NCBI GenBank assembly: GCA_963812195.1
Contig: CAWEUI010000013.1
Location: 62,001-126,000 of the forward strand
Direction: 5' to 3'
Source of the DNA: ZC4RG30 sp963812195
GTDB lineage: Bacteria > Pseudomonadota > Gammaproteobacteria > Steroidobacterales > Steroidobacteraceae
Length of the DNA stretch: 64,000 nucleotides
Shown: in pieces, positions 11,714 through 20,800 of the stretch
Layout: every line of letters begins with the position of its first letter
How positions within the stretch are numbered: position 1 is the first letter of the stretch
Notes under the pieces: model-generated
Databases searched by the model: none
What the model was told of the DNA's origin: nothing
What the model saw: the letters and a program-made list of their open reading frames with translations, nothing else
Position numbers and translations under genes: made by a program

Positions 11714-12655
11714 ATGCAACGACGCCAGTTCATTGCCGGTGCCGTGCCGGCGGCACTTGCCGCGGCAGCCTGGCGTCCGGCCGCGGCGCTGGCAGCCGCC
11801 GCGACGCCGCTTGCCACGTCGAAGCTGGCCACGACGAAGCTGGCCGAGCACCTGTGGCTGATCGGCGGCGGCGGCGGCAACGTCACGGTGTTCCAGTCCG
11901 CCGCCGGCGTACTGCTGGTCGATGGCGGCGCGGCGGCGCACTCCACGCGGGTCCTGGACGAAGTGCACCGGCTCACCGGCACGCGGCAGGTGCACACGTT
12001 GTTCAACACGCACTGGCACCACGACCAGACCGGTTCCAACGAGGCGCTGGGCAAGGCCGGCACGCGCATCATCGCGCACGAGAACACGCGCCTGTGGCTC
12101 ACCACGAGCGTGGATTCGGCCTGGGAAAACAAGATCTACCCGCCGCTGCCGCAGATCGCGCAGCCCAACCAGAGTTTCTACACCCAGGGCATGCTGCTGT
12201 TCGGCGGTGAGCGGATCGACTACGGCTATCTGGGGCAGGCCCACACCGATGGCGATATCTATGTGTATTTCCGCAATGCCGACGTGCTGGTGGCGGCCGA
12301 CGTGCTGGCCAGGGGCGCGTTCCCCATCATCGATTACGTGACCAATGGCTGGATCGGCGGCCTGGCCGATGCCGTGGAAACCCTGCTCGACCTGTCCGGC
12401 GAGCACACGCAGTTCGTGGCCGGAAGCGGTCTGCCGCTGAACCGCGCGGATGTCGCCGCCGAGCACGACATGCTCGGCACGCTCAAGCAGCGGCTGTCGA
12501 AGATGCTGGCCAAGGGCATGAGTGCCGAAGAGATGATCGCGGCCAGGCCCGCACAGGAGTACGAGGCCGCATGGGGCGACCCCCGGCTGCTGATCCGCAA
12601 CTGCTATCCGGGGCTGGCCAACCGCGCGCGCGAACTGGGCGTGTCGATCGTCTGA
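11714..12655 (+). CDS. Exported metallo-beta-lactamase-fold hydrolase
   Basis: A 313-residue enzyme of the metallo-beta-lactamase fold. The zinc motif is intact: NTHWHHDQ places ligands at His 100, His 102, Asp 104, with His 103 next to them. A third His lies in GQAHTDGD (about 178) and a bridging Asp in VLVAADVL. The N-terminus MQRRQFIAGAVPAAL followed by an Ala-rich stretch looks like a Tat signal. The substrate is unknown; the sequence resembles the many Zn hydrolases of the quinoprotein-associated type rather than true beta-lactamases. It is the last gene of the DUF1592-DUF1552-ankyrin set, three bases after the ankyrin stop, so it probably acts on the same substrate or complex. Confidence 0.85.
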   Translation: MQRRQFIAGAVPAALAAAAWRPAAALAAAATPLATSKLATTKLAEHLWLIGGGGGNVTVFQSAAGVLLVDGGAAAHSTRVLDEVHRLTGTRQVHTLFNTHWHHDQTGSNEALGKAGTRIIAHENTRLWLTTSVDSAWENKIYPPLPQIAQPNQSFYTQGMLLFGGERIDYGYLGQAHTDGDIYVYFRNADVLVAADVLARGAFPIIDYVTNGWIGGLADAVETLLDLSGEHTQFVAGSGLPLNRADVAAEHDMLGTLKQRLSKMLAKGMSAEEMIAARPAQEYEAAWGDPRLLIRNCYPGLANRARELGVSIV

Positions 12656-12711
12656 ACGGTCCGCGCCGCTCAGGCGCGCCGGCGCGCCACCAGTGGATCC
12701 TGCGGCGGAAG

Positions 12712-13599
12712 CTAGCTGCCCACCGTGGCCACGGCCTGCCTGGCCGCCGCATTCTCCGGCGTGCAGATCACCACGCGGATATGCGGATGCCCGTCCGGCA
12801 CATAGGAGGTGTGTTCGAAAGCCAGCATCCCGAAGCGCGCGTGCATGAAGCGATGCAGGCCATATGAGCGCAGCGTGAAGTCCGGGGTGCGCCACAGGCG
12901 ACTGAACAGCGGCGAATTCGCCATCAGCCGCCGGAACAGTGCCTCGAATTTCGGATCGTCCGCGCATTTGCTGTACTCGAAGCGCAGTCGCCCGATCAGC
13001 CGCTGCGCGGCCGATTCGAGCTGTGCGGGAGTCATGTGTTGCACGGGCTTGATCAGCAGGATCTCCAGCAGATTGCGCTCGGCGGCCGGGATACTGCCGT
13101 AGTCGCGGTAGATCGCGCTGTGGGCGGCATTCCAGGCGAGCACGTCCCAGCGCAGGTTCATCGCCACCGCCGGAATAGGCAATGCGTGCACCATGCGCTG
13201 CACGTCCACCGGCACCTCCTGGCCAGACTGGCGCGCCAGCCGTGGCAGGCGATGCTGGACCAGCGAAAACAGATAGGTTCGCTCGTCGTCGGACAACTGC
13301 AACGTGCTGCTGATCCGGTCCAGCACGTCGTCGGATACGCGGATGTCGCGACCCTGCTCGAGCCACGTGTACCAGGATGCGCTCAGGCCCGACAGTGCTG
13401 CCACATCCTGCCTTCGCAACCCATTGGTGCGGGAGCGGCGGCTGGGTGACAGCCCTACGTCCTCGGGCTTGATGCGCTCACGACAGCGGCGCAGGAACTG
13501 CGAGCGCTGATGGTCCACCGGCGTGCGCAGCCGGGTACGCGTGTCGCGGCCGGTGGTGCGCTGGGCGGCCGCGGCGTCGTGAGTCTCGGATTCGTTCAT
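12712..13599 (-). CDS. XRE-family regulator with MmyB-like ligand-binding domain
   Basis: A 295-residue DNA-binding regulator. The N-terminal half holds a helix-turn-helix of the XRE type (GLRRQDVAALSGLSASWYTWLEQGRD, about 60-86). The C-terminal half (NLRWDVLAWNAAHSAIYRDYG onwards) is the MmyB-type domain thought to bind small, fatty-acid-like ligands. The first 45 residues are charged and probably disordered. It stands alone on the minus strand between the exported four-gene set and the GntR operon. Relatives usually control an adjacent oxidoreductase gene; here the possible targets are itself or the divergent GntR-ABC operon. No regulatory site could be assigned to it. Confidence 0.85.
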   Translation of the reverse strand: MNESETHDAAAAQRTTGRDTRTRLRTPVDHQRSQFLRRCRERIKPEDVGLSPSRRSRTNGLRRQDVAALSGLSASWYTWLEQGRDIRVSDDVLDRISSTLQLSDDERTYLFSLVQHRLPRLARQSGQEVPVDVQRMVHALPIPAVAMNLRWDVLAWNAAHSAIYRDYGSIPAAERNLLEILLIKPVQHMTPAQLESAAQRLIGRLRFEYSKCADDPKFEALFRRLMANSPLFSRLWRTPDFTLRSYGLHRFMHARFGMLAFEHTSYVPDGHPHIRVVICTPENAAARQAVATVGS

Positions 13600-13696
13600 G
13601 GTTCCCCCGTGGCGGCCAATTTACCGCAGCGGCGCTTGCCCGCGAACCCCGGGACAACCTGCGCAATCCGTGAACCAGGCACGGTGACTTGGGCCC

Positions 13697-13720
13697 TGTG
13701 TATTATAGTATTAATACACA
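13697..13720 (+). promoter_or_regulatory. YtrA-type operator, overlapping the GntR start codon
   Basis: TGTGTATTA and TAATACACA form a perfect 9-base inverted repeat with a 6-base centre (TAGTAT). The outer GTGTA/TACAC arms are those known for GntR regulators of the YtrA subfamily, and the gene just downstream encodes one. The last base of the repeat is the A of the ATG start codon. A TATTAT at 13701-13706 inside the repeat could be the -10 element. The transcript would then begin at or within a few bases of the start codon, and bound repressor would cover promoter and start together. Confidence 0.8.
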
Positions 13721-14103
13721 TGTTCACGCTCGACCCGCATTCAGGCATTCCCATCTACCGCCAGCTGCTGGACCAGGTGCGACGCCTGGTCGCCAGCGGC
13801 CAGCTGGCGCCGGGCGCGGAGCTGCCGTCGGTGCGCGAGCTGGCGGTGACGCATGCGGTCAATCCGATGACGGTTTCCAAGGCCTACAGCCTGCTGGAAG
13901 CCGAGGGGTTGTTGCAAAGGAATCGTGGCCGCCCGATGACCGTGAGTGCCGGCCGCAAGGCGCAGGCGAGCCTGGCGCAGCGCATCAAGCAACTGGAGCC
14001 CGCGGCACGGCAGCTGGTGCTGTCGGCGCGGCAGCTGGAACTGGATCGCAAGGGGATCGATACGGTGATCGACCGGGCATGGGAGTCCTCGCATGACGAA
14101 TGA
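13720..14103 (+). CDS. YtrA-subfamily GntR repressor of the downstream ABC exporter
   Basis: A 127-residue GntR regulator with a winged helix-turn-helix (SGIPIYRQLLDQVRRL; LPSVRELAVTHAVNPMTVSK; LLEAEGLLQRNRG) and only a short C-terminal helical tail. This size is typical of the YtrA subfamily, which controls ABC exporters responding to cell-wall-active compounds. The start ATG at 13720 fits the domain; no Shine-Dalgarno sequence precedes it, which agrees with a leaderless transcript. The 3' end overlaps the ATPase gene by 11 bases, so repressor and transporter are co-transcribed and the operator at its 5' end should control all three genes. Confidence 0.9.
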   Translation: MFTLDPHSGIPIYRQLLDQVRRLVASGQLAPGAELPSVRELAVTHAVNPMTVSKAYSLLEAEGLLQRNRGRPMTVSAGRKAQASLAQRIKQLEPAARQLVLSARQLELDRKGIDTVIDRAWESSHDE

Positions 14104-14974
14104 CACGGTGCTGCAGACCCACGACCTGGTGAAGGCCGTGGGCAGCAAGCGGATACTCAATGGTGTGAGTCTGGCCGCGCGCCGCGGCGAAGTGGTCGGC
14201 CTGCTGGGCAAGAACGGCGCCGGAAAGTCCACGTTGCTGGACATCCTGCTCGGCTTCGCCATGCCCACTTCGGGCGAGTGCACGGTGTTCGATGAACGCA
14301 GCGCCAGCCTGTCGGCGGCGAGCAAGGCACGCATCGGCTTCGTGCCGCAGCAGGACGAGTTGATGTCACTGATGACCGGCGCGCAGCACCTGGCGCTGGC
14401 CGCCTCATTCCATGACCACTGGGATCACGAGCTGATTGCGCGGCTGGTGCGCGAGTGGGAAGTGCCGATGAACCAGCGCATCGGCGTGCTCTCGGGCGGC
14501 GAGCGGCAGAAGATCGCCACGCTGCTGGCTCTCGGGCACCGGCCCGAACTGCTGGTGATGGACGAGCCGGCGTCGGGGCTGGATCCGCTGGCGCGGCGCC
14601 AGTTCCTGATCACGTTGCTGGAGATTGCCGCGGATACCGACCGCACCATCCTGTTCTCATCGCATATCGTCAGCGACATAGAACGCGTGGCCAGCCACGT
14701 GTGGATCATGCGCGAGGGCGAGATCGCCTGGCAGGGCGAGCTCGACCAGCTGCGCGAATCGATGATCCGCCTGATCCTGCGCGCCGAACGCGCATTCACC
14801 GAACCGCCGGCGCTGGCCGGGCAGCTGCACTGCGAACTGATGGGCAACACCGCCACCGTGGTGCTGCGCGACTGGCAGCCCGGGCGCCTGCGCGAGATCG
14901 AGCAGATGACGGGCAGCACCGTGGAGGCGATGCCGCTGGCCCTCGAGGACATCTTCCTCGCGGTGCACGCGTGA
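14093..14974 (+). CDS. ABC exporter ATP-binding protein
   Basis: A 293-residue ABC ATPase with Walker A (GKNGAGKS, 43-50), Q-loop (PQQDELMSL), signature LSGGERQK, Walker B (LLVMDEPASGLD) and switch His (SSHIVSDIERV). The C-terminal 70 residues form the extra domain typical of drug- or antimicrobial-peptide-type exporters (CcmA-like). It lies between the YtrA-type repressor and the permease, overlapping both genes. By analogy with ytr operons it may respond to or export a cell-wall-targeting compound, but the substrate is not visible. Confidence 0.9.
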   Translation: MTNDTVLQTHDLVKAVGSKRILNGVSLAARRGEVVGLLGKNGAGKSTLLDILLGFAMPTSGECTVFDERSASLSAASKARIGFVPQQDELMSLMTGAQHLALAASFHDHWDHELIARLVREWEVPMNQRIGVLSGGERQKIATLLALGHRPELLVMDEPASGLDPLARRQFLITLLEIAADTDRTILFSSHIVSDIERVASHVWIMREGEIAWQGELDQLRESMIRLILRAERAFTEPPALAGQLHCELMGNTATVVLRDWQPGRLREIEQMTGSTVEAMPLALEDIFLAVHA

Positions 14975-16296
14975 GGACCTTCCTGCAGCTGCTGCGCATC
15001 GCCTTCTGGATGCTGCCGCTGCAGCGCGCACTGACCGTGATCGGCGCCGTGGTGCTGGTTGCCGGGCAGTTCTTCCAGCCACGATGGAACACGCCCGGTT
15101 TGACCCTGCCCATCACCTTCTTCGGCATCGAGCTGATGATGGCGGTGCCGCTGCTGGGTGGCGGCGTCTTGCTGCGCATGTTGTCCGCCTCGCGCGCGCT
15201 GCTGCTGCGGCCGCATGCGCGCGGACGCCTGTTGGGCGGCGTGATCGGCATCGTGCTGCTGGTGACGACCGCGTGGATCGTGTGCTATGCGCTTGCATTC
15301 TGGTCGTTGCCGGTGAAGTACCGGCCGGATGCCGAAGCCATCGCACTGATGTTCGCAATGACGCTGAGCTTCGGCACGCTGTGTTCCGTCACGCTGTTCA
15401 TCGCCAGCCGCAGTCCGCTGTGGACGCTGTTGATCCTGCTGATCTGGCAGGCGCCCGGATTGATGTTGCACCTGCTCGGCGCGGAGCAGGCCGAGCGTCT
15501 GGCCGGCGAGCCGGTCAGCCTGGCGATGAGCGCCGCGGTGTGGATCGGATTCAGCATCTGGTACCTGCGCGCGCGGCGCATCCACGCCAGCGGCTGGAGC
15601 AGGCGTGAGGGCACGGTGGAAGACCCACGGGCCGCGCGGGTGACGGTCCCCGCCACGCGCGAGGCGGCCATGACACGCTGGTTGCTGGGCGGCACCACAC
15701 CGCTTGGCATCGGCATGAGCTGCCTGCTGGCCGCCCTCACGGTACTGCTCATGCAGTGGATCTTCGCCGGCGACAGCGGACCCGGGCCACTGCACGCGAT
15801 CATGTTCGGAACGTTGTCGCTGATCGCTGTCGCCGCTGGCGCGGTGAGTCGCGCGATGGCCGCACACGCACGTGGGTTGTGGTTGCCGAGCGGCAAGACA
15901 AGACTGGCGCTGCATGCGTGGGTCGAGCGACAGATGCTGCTGGTGGTGGCGGTGATCTTTGCAGCCGTGGCGCTGGCCTGCCTGATCGTGTGGTGGCTGG
16001 TGCCCGGCAGACCCGCGCTGCCGCTTGCATATGTGCTGGCCGCGGTGCTGGCGCCCGGCCTGGCGGCGGCCTGGCTGGGCCTGATGCAGCAGCATCGCAG
16101 CAGCCTGTTCGATGCGCTGGCGGCAGTCGCGGTTCTGGTGGGCTGGTTCCATGGCCTGGTGCGGCCCTTGTACGGCGGAGCGGTCGCCGCCCGCTGGGAC
16201 GTGCTGGTTGCCCTGCTGGTCCTCGCGGTGCTGCTGCGCGAGGTGGCCTACGTGCGCTGGCGCAGCGCCGACTGGCGCCGCGTCCAGCGCGTCTAG
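14971..16296 (+). CDS. ABC exporter membrane subunit
   Basis: A 441-residue polytopic membrane protein with about ten to twelve hydrophobic segments, for example LTVIGAVVLVAGQFF, LLGGVIGIVLLVTTAW and LVVVAVIFAAVALACLIVWW. I chose the GTG at 14971, which overlaps the ATPase stop as GTGA; upstream in-frame sequence is the shadow of the ATPase gene. It has no recognisable catalytic motif and no close named family from memory; its role as the permease rests on topology and operon position. Its stop codon overlaps the end of the convergent efflux gene by 4 bases, so there is no room for a separate terminator. Confidence 0.82.
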   Translation: MRTFLQLLRIAFWMLPLQRALTVIGAVVLVAGQFFQPRWNTPGLTLPITFFGIELMMAVPLLGGGVLLRMLSASRALLLRPHARGRLLGGVIGIVLLVTTAWIVCYALAFWSLPVKYRPDAEAIALMFAMTLSFGTLCSVTLFIASRSPLWTLLILLIWQAPGLMLHLLGAEQAERLAGEPVSLAMSAAVWIGFSIWYLRARRIHASGWSRREGTVEDPRAARVTVPATREAAMTRWLLGGTTPLGIGMSCLLAALTVLLMQWIFAGDSGPGPLHAIMFGTLSLIAVAAGAVSRAMAAHARGLWLPSGKTRLALHAWVERQMLLVVAVIFAAVALACLIVWWLVPGRPALPLAYVLAAVLAPGLAAAWLGLMQQHRSSLFDALAAVAVLVGWFHGLVRPLYGGAVAARWDVLVALLVLAVLLREVAYVRWRSADWRRVQRV

Positions 16297-17573
16297 TCTG
16301 CCTCGTGGCTTTCGTGCTCCGACGGCGCCCACAGCAGGTGCGCATCCAGCAGTACCCGCGCGTAGGAACGCTCGGCGCGAATGTGCGCGTCCAGCAGTTC
16401 GCGTTGCGCATCCAGTGCGCTGCGACGTGCCACCAGCATCTGGTTGATGTCGAACTCTCCCAGTGAGTAGCCCCTGGCGGTGATGTCGGCCGCGTTGCCC
16501 TGCAGGGTCGCCGCGGTTTGCTGATCGCGCCAGATGTCATGGCTGCGCCGGGCATCGGCCACCACCGTGCGCGCGTTGGCCTCGACACTGAGGGTGGCCT
16601 GCGAGAGTTCGCCTTCGGCGCTGCGCGCCGCGCTGCGTGCCAGCGCGGCTTCGGCCGAACGGCGCGCGCCACCGATCGGCACACTCACGGACAGGCCGAT
16701 CACCCGCCGATCGCCACCGAAGTTGTCGCCGTAGTGCAGCCCCACGGTCGGATCGGCGAGCCGGTCCCTGCCGGCCCGATCCGCGGCGAGTCGGGCCTCG
16801 TCGCGCCTGGTCCGCGCCAGTTCGATCTCGTGATTGTGCTCGATGATGCGCGCGATCCACTGCTCGTCGCCGCCGGCCAGCTGCGGCGGCGCGGGCAGCG
16901 TCGCCGGAGGTATCGACGCGAGCTGCGGGAATTCACGGGCCAGCGCCTCGTCGGCCAGCAGCGCATCACGCAAGGCGCTGCCCCGCGATGCCCGCAGGCG
17001 GTTGGCTTCGGCGTCGGCCAGCTGCAGTTCCAGCGCGGCGGCATCGCCCGCGGTGACGCGCCGTGCCACGGCGTCACGCTGTGACTGCACCACCGCGGAC
17101 TGGGCGTCGATGAGCCTGACCAGCTGCTCGCTGTATGCCCACTGGAACCACAGATCCAGCATGGTGCGGCCCGCCTCATGCCAGGCGTCCAGGTACGCCA
17201 GATCGCCCGCCGTCATGGCCAGGTCGCCGATGCGGCGGTCGATGGTGTATTTCCAGGGCCAGCGCAGGCCGGTCTGCAGGCTGTACTGGGTTTCGACGTG
17301 GTTCACGCCGAACTCGTCGCGGCGTTGCTGCGTGAGGGTTCCGACCTCCCACTCATGTGGTCCGGCGCGCAGGCTGCTGCGTTGCGCCTTGCCGGTGGCG
17401 GCGTACTCGGCGGCGATCTGCAGTCGCGGCGAATCACGCAGTGCCCCGATTGCATCGGTTTGCTCCGGCAGGGCCGGCGCCGGTGCGAAGTCGGGGATCT
17501 GCGCGCCGAGCGGTCCGGCGATCGCGATGGCCAGCAACGCCAGCACGCTGCGTCCTCGCAACCCGGCGCTCAC
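16293..17573 (-). CDS. CusC/CzcC-like outer-membrane efflux protein
   Basis: A 426-residue outer-membrane channel for the RND pump encoded upstream. It has a signal peptide (VLALLAIAIAGPLGAQ) and two related alpha-helical halves typical of TolC-type channels, with conserved pieces such as WEVGTLTQQRR and ADPTVGLHYG followed by VIGLSVSVPIGG. No lipobox is present, unlike the OMF at the left edge of the window. I chose the GTG at 17573, which overlaps the DUF3240 stop (GTGA) and has a GGGAGG ribosome-binding site; a longer in-frame start at 17609 would sit inside the DUF3240 gene. It is the last gene of the MFP-RND-DUF3240-OMF operon. Confidence 0.88.
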   Translation of the reverse strand: MSAGLRGRSVLALLAIAIAGPLGAQIPDFAPAPALPEQTDAIGALRDSPRLQIAAEYAATGKAQRSSLRAGPHEWEVGTLTQQRRDEFGVNHVETQYSLQTGLRWPWKYTIDRRIGDLAMTAGDLAYLDAWHEAGRTMLDLWFQWAYSEQLVRLIDAQSAVVQSQRDAVARRVTAGDAAALELQLADAEANRLRASRGSALRDALLADEALAREFPQLASIPPATLPAPPQLAGGDEQWIARIIEHNHEIELARTRRDEARLAADRAGRDRLADPTVGLHYGDNFGGDRRVIGLSVSVPIGGARRSAEAALARSAARSAEGELSQATLSVEANARTVVADARRSHDIWRDQQTAATLQGNAADITARGYSLGEFDINQMLVARRSALDAQRELLDAHIRAERSYARVLLDAHLLWAPSEHESHEAD

Positions 17574-17893
17574 GCGAACCTCCCGAAATCGGTTATCGGC
17601 GTCGTCCACCAGGCTACGTCATGGCTGGGCGCGCGGTCGCGCAGCGCCTGCAACAGCGGCTCCACATCGGTGCTGGCCATCAGGATCTGCAGCAGACGCC
17701 GCCGCGCGCGGCCGCGTACCTGCTCCAGCGTGCTGTGCTGCTGCGCTCCGGCACCGAAGCCCTCCGCCGGCACGATGGTGAAGCCGCTGACCAGCGCCGA
17801 CTGGTCTTCCAGCACCTCGATGAAGTCCTCCTCCAGCACCGCGGGCAAGGCAATGCTCAACAGGCAGTCGTAGCGGGTGGATGCACCGATCAT
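17570..17893 (-). CDS. DUF3240-family small protein of metal RND operons
   Basis: A 107-residue soluble protein of the DUF3240 family. It begins right after the RND stop with no gap and overlaps the outer-membrane factor gene by 4 bases. The fold is probably ferredoxin-like, similar to PII-type signalling proteins, from the pattern of alternating hydrophobic strands (YDCLLSIALPAVLEED; ALVSGFTIVPAEGFG; RRLLQILMAS). Family members are found almost only beside czcA/cusA-type genes, so a regulatory or metal-sensing role is inferred. No Cys and only two His residues are present, so direct tight copper binding seems unlikely. Confidence 0.85.
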   Translation of the reverse strand: MIGASTRYDCLLSIALPAVLEEDFIEVLEDQSALVSGFTIVPAEGFGAGAQQHSTLEQVRGRARRRLLQILMASTDVEPLLQALRDRAPSHDVAWWTTPITDFGRFA

Positions 17894-20800
17894 CTATTTC
17901 TCCACGCCGAAGCGGCGGAACAGGCTGGGCAGCAGCAGCAGCGTGAGCATGGTGGAACTGACCAGTCCGCCCACCACGACGATGGCCAGCGGCTTCTGGA
18001 TCTCCGAGCCCGGCCCGGTGGCGAACAGCAGTGGCACCAGCCCGAAGGCGGTGATGCTGGCCGTCATCAGCACCGGCCGCAGCCGGCGCACCGCGCCGTC
18101 GCGCACCAGCTGCTCGATCTGCATGCCGCGCGAGTGCAGCTGGTTGAAATAGCTGATCATCACCAGCCCGTTCAGCACCGCGATACCCATCAGCGCGATG
18201 AATCCGACCGAGGCGGGCACCGAGAGGTACTCGCCGGTGATGGCCAGCGACACCACGCCGCCGACCAGCGCGAAGGGAATGTTGGCGAACACCAGCAATG
18301 CCTGGCGCATCGATGCAAAGGTCGCGAACAGCAGCAGGAAGATCAGCGCCAGCGATATCGGCACGACCAGTGTGAGCCGGGCCGCGGTGCGCTGCTGGTT
18401 TTCGAACTGGCCGCTCCAGGTCAGCTGGTACCCGGGCGGCAATTTGACCCGTTCGGCGACGCGCTGGCGTGCCTCCTCGACGAAACCGACCAGGTCGCGG
18501 CCGCGTACGTTGGCGCGCACCACGGCCATGCGCGAGCCGTTCTCGCGATCCACCTTCACCGGTCCTTCGGTGCGCTGCAGTGTCGCCAGTGCGGTGAGCG
18601 GCATGGCCGCGCCGCCGGCCCCCGGCACCAGCAGCTGCGCGAACTGGTCCGGCGTCGCGCCATCGTGGCCGCCGAGCCGGCCGCGCAACAGCAGCGGCAG
18701 GCGGCGGCCCTGTTCGATCACGACGCCGGCCTGACGGCCCTCCACCAGCGCGCGCAGGTCATCCTGCACGGCCTCCACGCTCAGCCCGGCGCGACCCAGG
18801 CCGGTGCGGTCGAGTGCGATCTGCAGGTACTGCACGCCGCCGTTGCGGGTGGCGGCGACATCCTCGCTGCCGCGGATCTGCTCCAGTTCGCCGGCGATCG
18901 CCGTGGCAATCTGGTCCAGCCCGGCGAGGTCGGGTCCGAAGATCTTCACGGCCAGGTCGCCGCGCACGCCGGAGATCAGCTCCGAGACGCGCATCTCGAT
19001 CGGCTGGGTGAAGCTGGTGTTCACGCCGGCGAAGCGGTCGGTGACCTCGCGGATGCGGTCCACGACCCAGGCCTTGTCCTTGCGGCGCCATTCGGAGCGG
19101 GGCTTGAGCTTCACGAAGCCGTCGGTTTCGTTGGTGCCCATCGGATCCAGGCCCAGTTCATCCGACCCGACGCGCGAGACGACCTGTTCCACCTCGGGAA
19201 CTTCGGCCAGCAGTTGCTTCTGGATGGCCAGGTCGATCTGCGCCGAGCGCTCCAGGCCGATCGACGGCAGCTTTTCGTGCTGGATGACCAGGTCGCCTTC
19301 GTCCATGGTGGGCATGAAGGATTTGCCCAGACCCATGAACAGCACCACCGCCACCAGCAGCGCGGCGCCCGCGCCGGCGTACAGCCAGCGCTCCCTGCCG
19401 AGTACGAGTTCGAGCAGGCGGCGGTACAGCGCCTCGAGCTTCTGCACCAGTCGTGGTGGTGCGTGGGCACCGTGGCGCAGCAGCAGCGAAGCGGCCACCG
19501 GCACGACGGTCAGCGACAGCAGCAACGAGGCGAACAGCGCGAACACGATGGTCAGCGCCACGGGGCCGAACAGCTTGCCTTCCAGCCCCTGCAGGCTCAG
19601 CAGCGGCACGAACACGATGGCGATGATGGCGATACCGGACGTGACGGGAACCGCCACTTCCGTGGCCGCCCGGTAGATCACGTGCAGGCGGGAGCGGGGC
19701 GGACCGTTGGCGCCCTGTGCCTGGTGTGCCTCGATGTTCTCCACCACGACGACCGCGGCGTCGACCAGCATGCCGATCGCGATGGCCAGCCCGCCCAGCG
19801 ACATCAGGTTCGCGGACAGACCGTAGAAGCGCATGGCCAGGAAGGTGGCCAGCGCCGACAGCGGCAGGATCAACACCACTGTCAGTGCCGCGCGCACATT
19901 GCCCAGGAACACGAACAGCAGCACCAGCACCAGCACCGCGGCTTCGCCCAGTGCATGCGAGACCGTGCCGACGGCCCGTTCGATCAGCGAGCCGCGGTCA
20001 TAGAAGGATTTGATGAGCATGCCTTCGGGCAGCCGCGCCTGGATCTGTGCCAGCCGCGCCCTGACCTGGGTCACCACCTGCTGGGCGTTGGCGCCGCGCA
20101 GCCCGATCACCAGGCCTTCCACGGCCTCGCCCTCACCCTGCTGGGTGACCATGCCGTAGCGCGTGAGCGCGCCGATGCGCACCTCGGCGACATCGGCCAG
20201 ACGCACCAGCTTGCCGCCGCGCGTGCCCACCACGATGTGCTGCAGGTCCGCGGTGTTGCGGATGTCGCCGTCGGCGCGCAACAGCCAGGCCTCGTCGCCT
20301 TCGGCGAGTCGGCCGGCGCCGTCGCTGCGGTTGTTCGCTTGCAGCGCCTGCTGCAGATCCGCCAGCGACAGGCCCACCGCGGCCAGCGCCACCGGATCCG
20401 GGGCGACCTCGAAGCTGCGTACGTAGCCGCCCAGCGCGTTCACGTCGGCGACCCCCGCCAGGCTGCGCAGCTGCGGACGGATGGTCCAGTCCAGCACGGT
20501 GCGCTTCTCCTCCAGGGACTGCGGACCCTCCAGCGTGAACATGTACATGTCCGACAGCGGCGTGCTGATCGGCGCCAGGCCGCCGCTGGCGGTCGCGGGC
20601 AGGGCGCCCATCACGCCGGCGAGCCGCTCGTTGACCTGCTGGCGCGCCCAGTAGATGTCGGTGCCTTCCTGGAAGTCGAGTGTGATATCGGCGATGGCGT
20701 ACTTGGAGCGCGAGCGCAGCACGGTCTGACCGGGTATGCCGAGCAGCTCCTGCTCGATCGGAGCCGTGATACGCGACTCGACTTCTTCCGGCGTCATGCC

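Noticed and set aside
11714..12655. True beta-lactamase or antibiotic resistance function for the MBL-fold gene
   Set aside because: The HxHxD zinc motif is shared by many hydrolases; the gene is locked into the DUF1592/DUF1552 set and lacks class B-specific sequence features, so resistance is not supported.
12668..12690. GGCGCGCC doubled in the XRE/MBL intergenic region as a terminator or attachment site
   Set aside because: It is a short G+C palindrome repeated once, with no T run, no integrase and no mobile gene nearby.
10463..13366. A 967-codon minus-strand frame across ankyrin, MBL and XRE genes
   Set aside because: It runs through three well-supported genes, partly in another frame of the XRE gene, and has no recognisable motif of its own.
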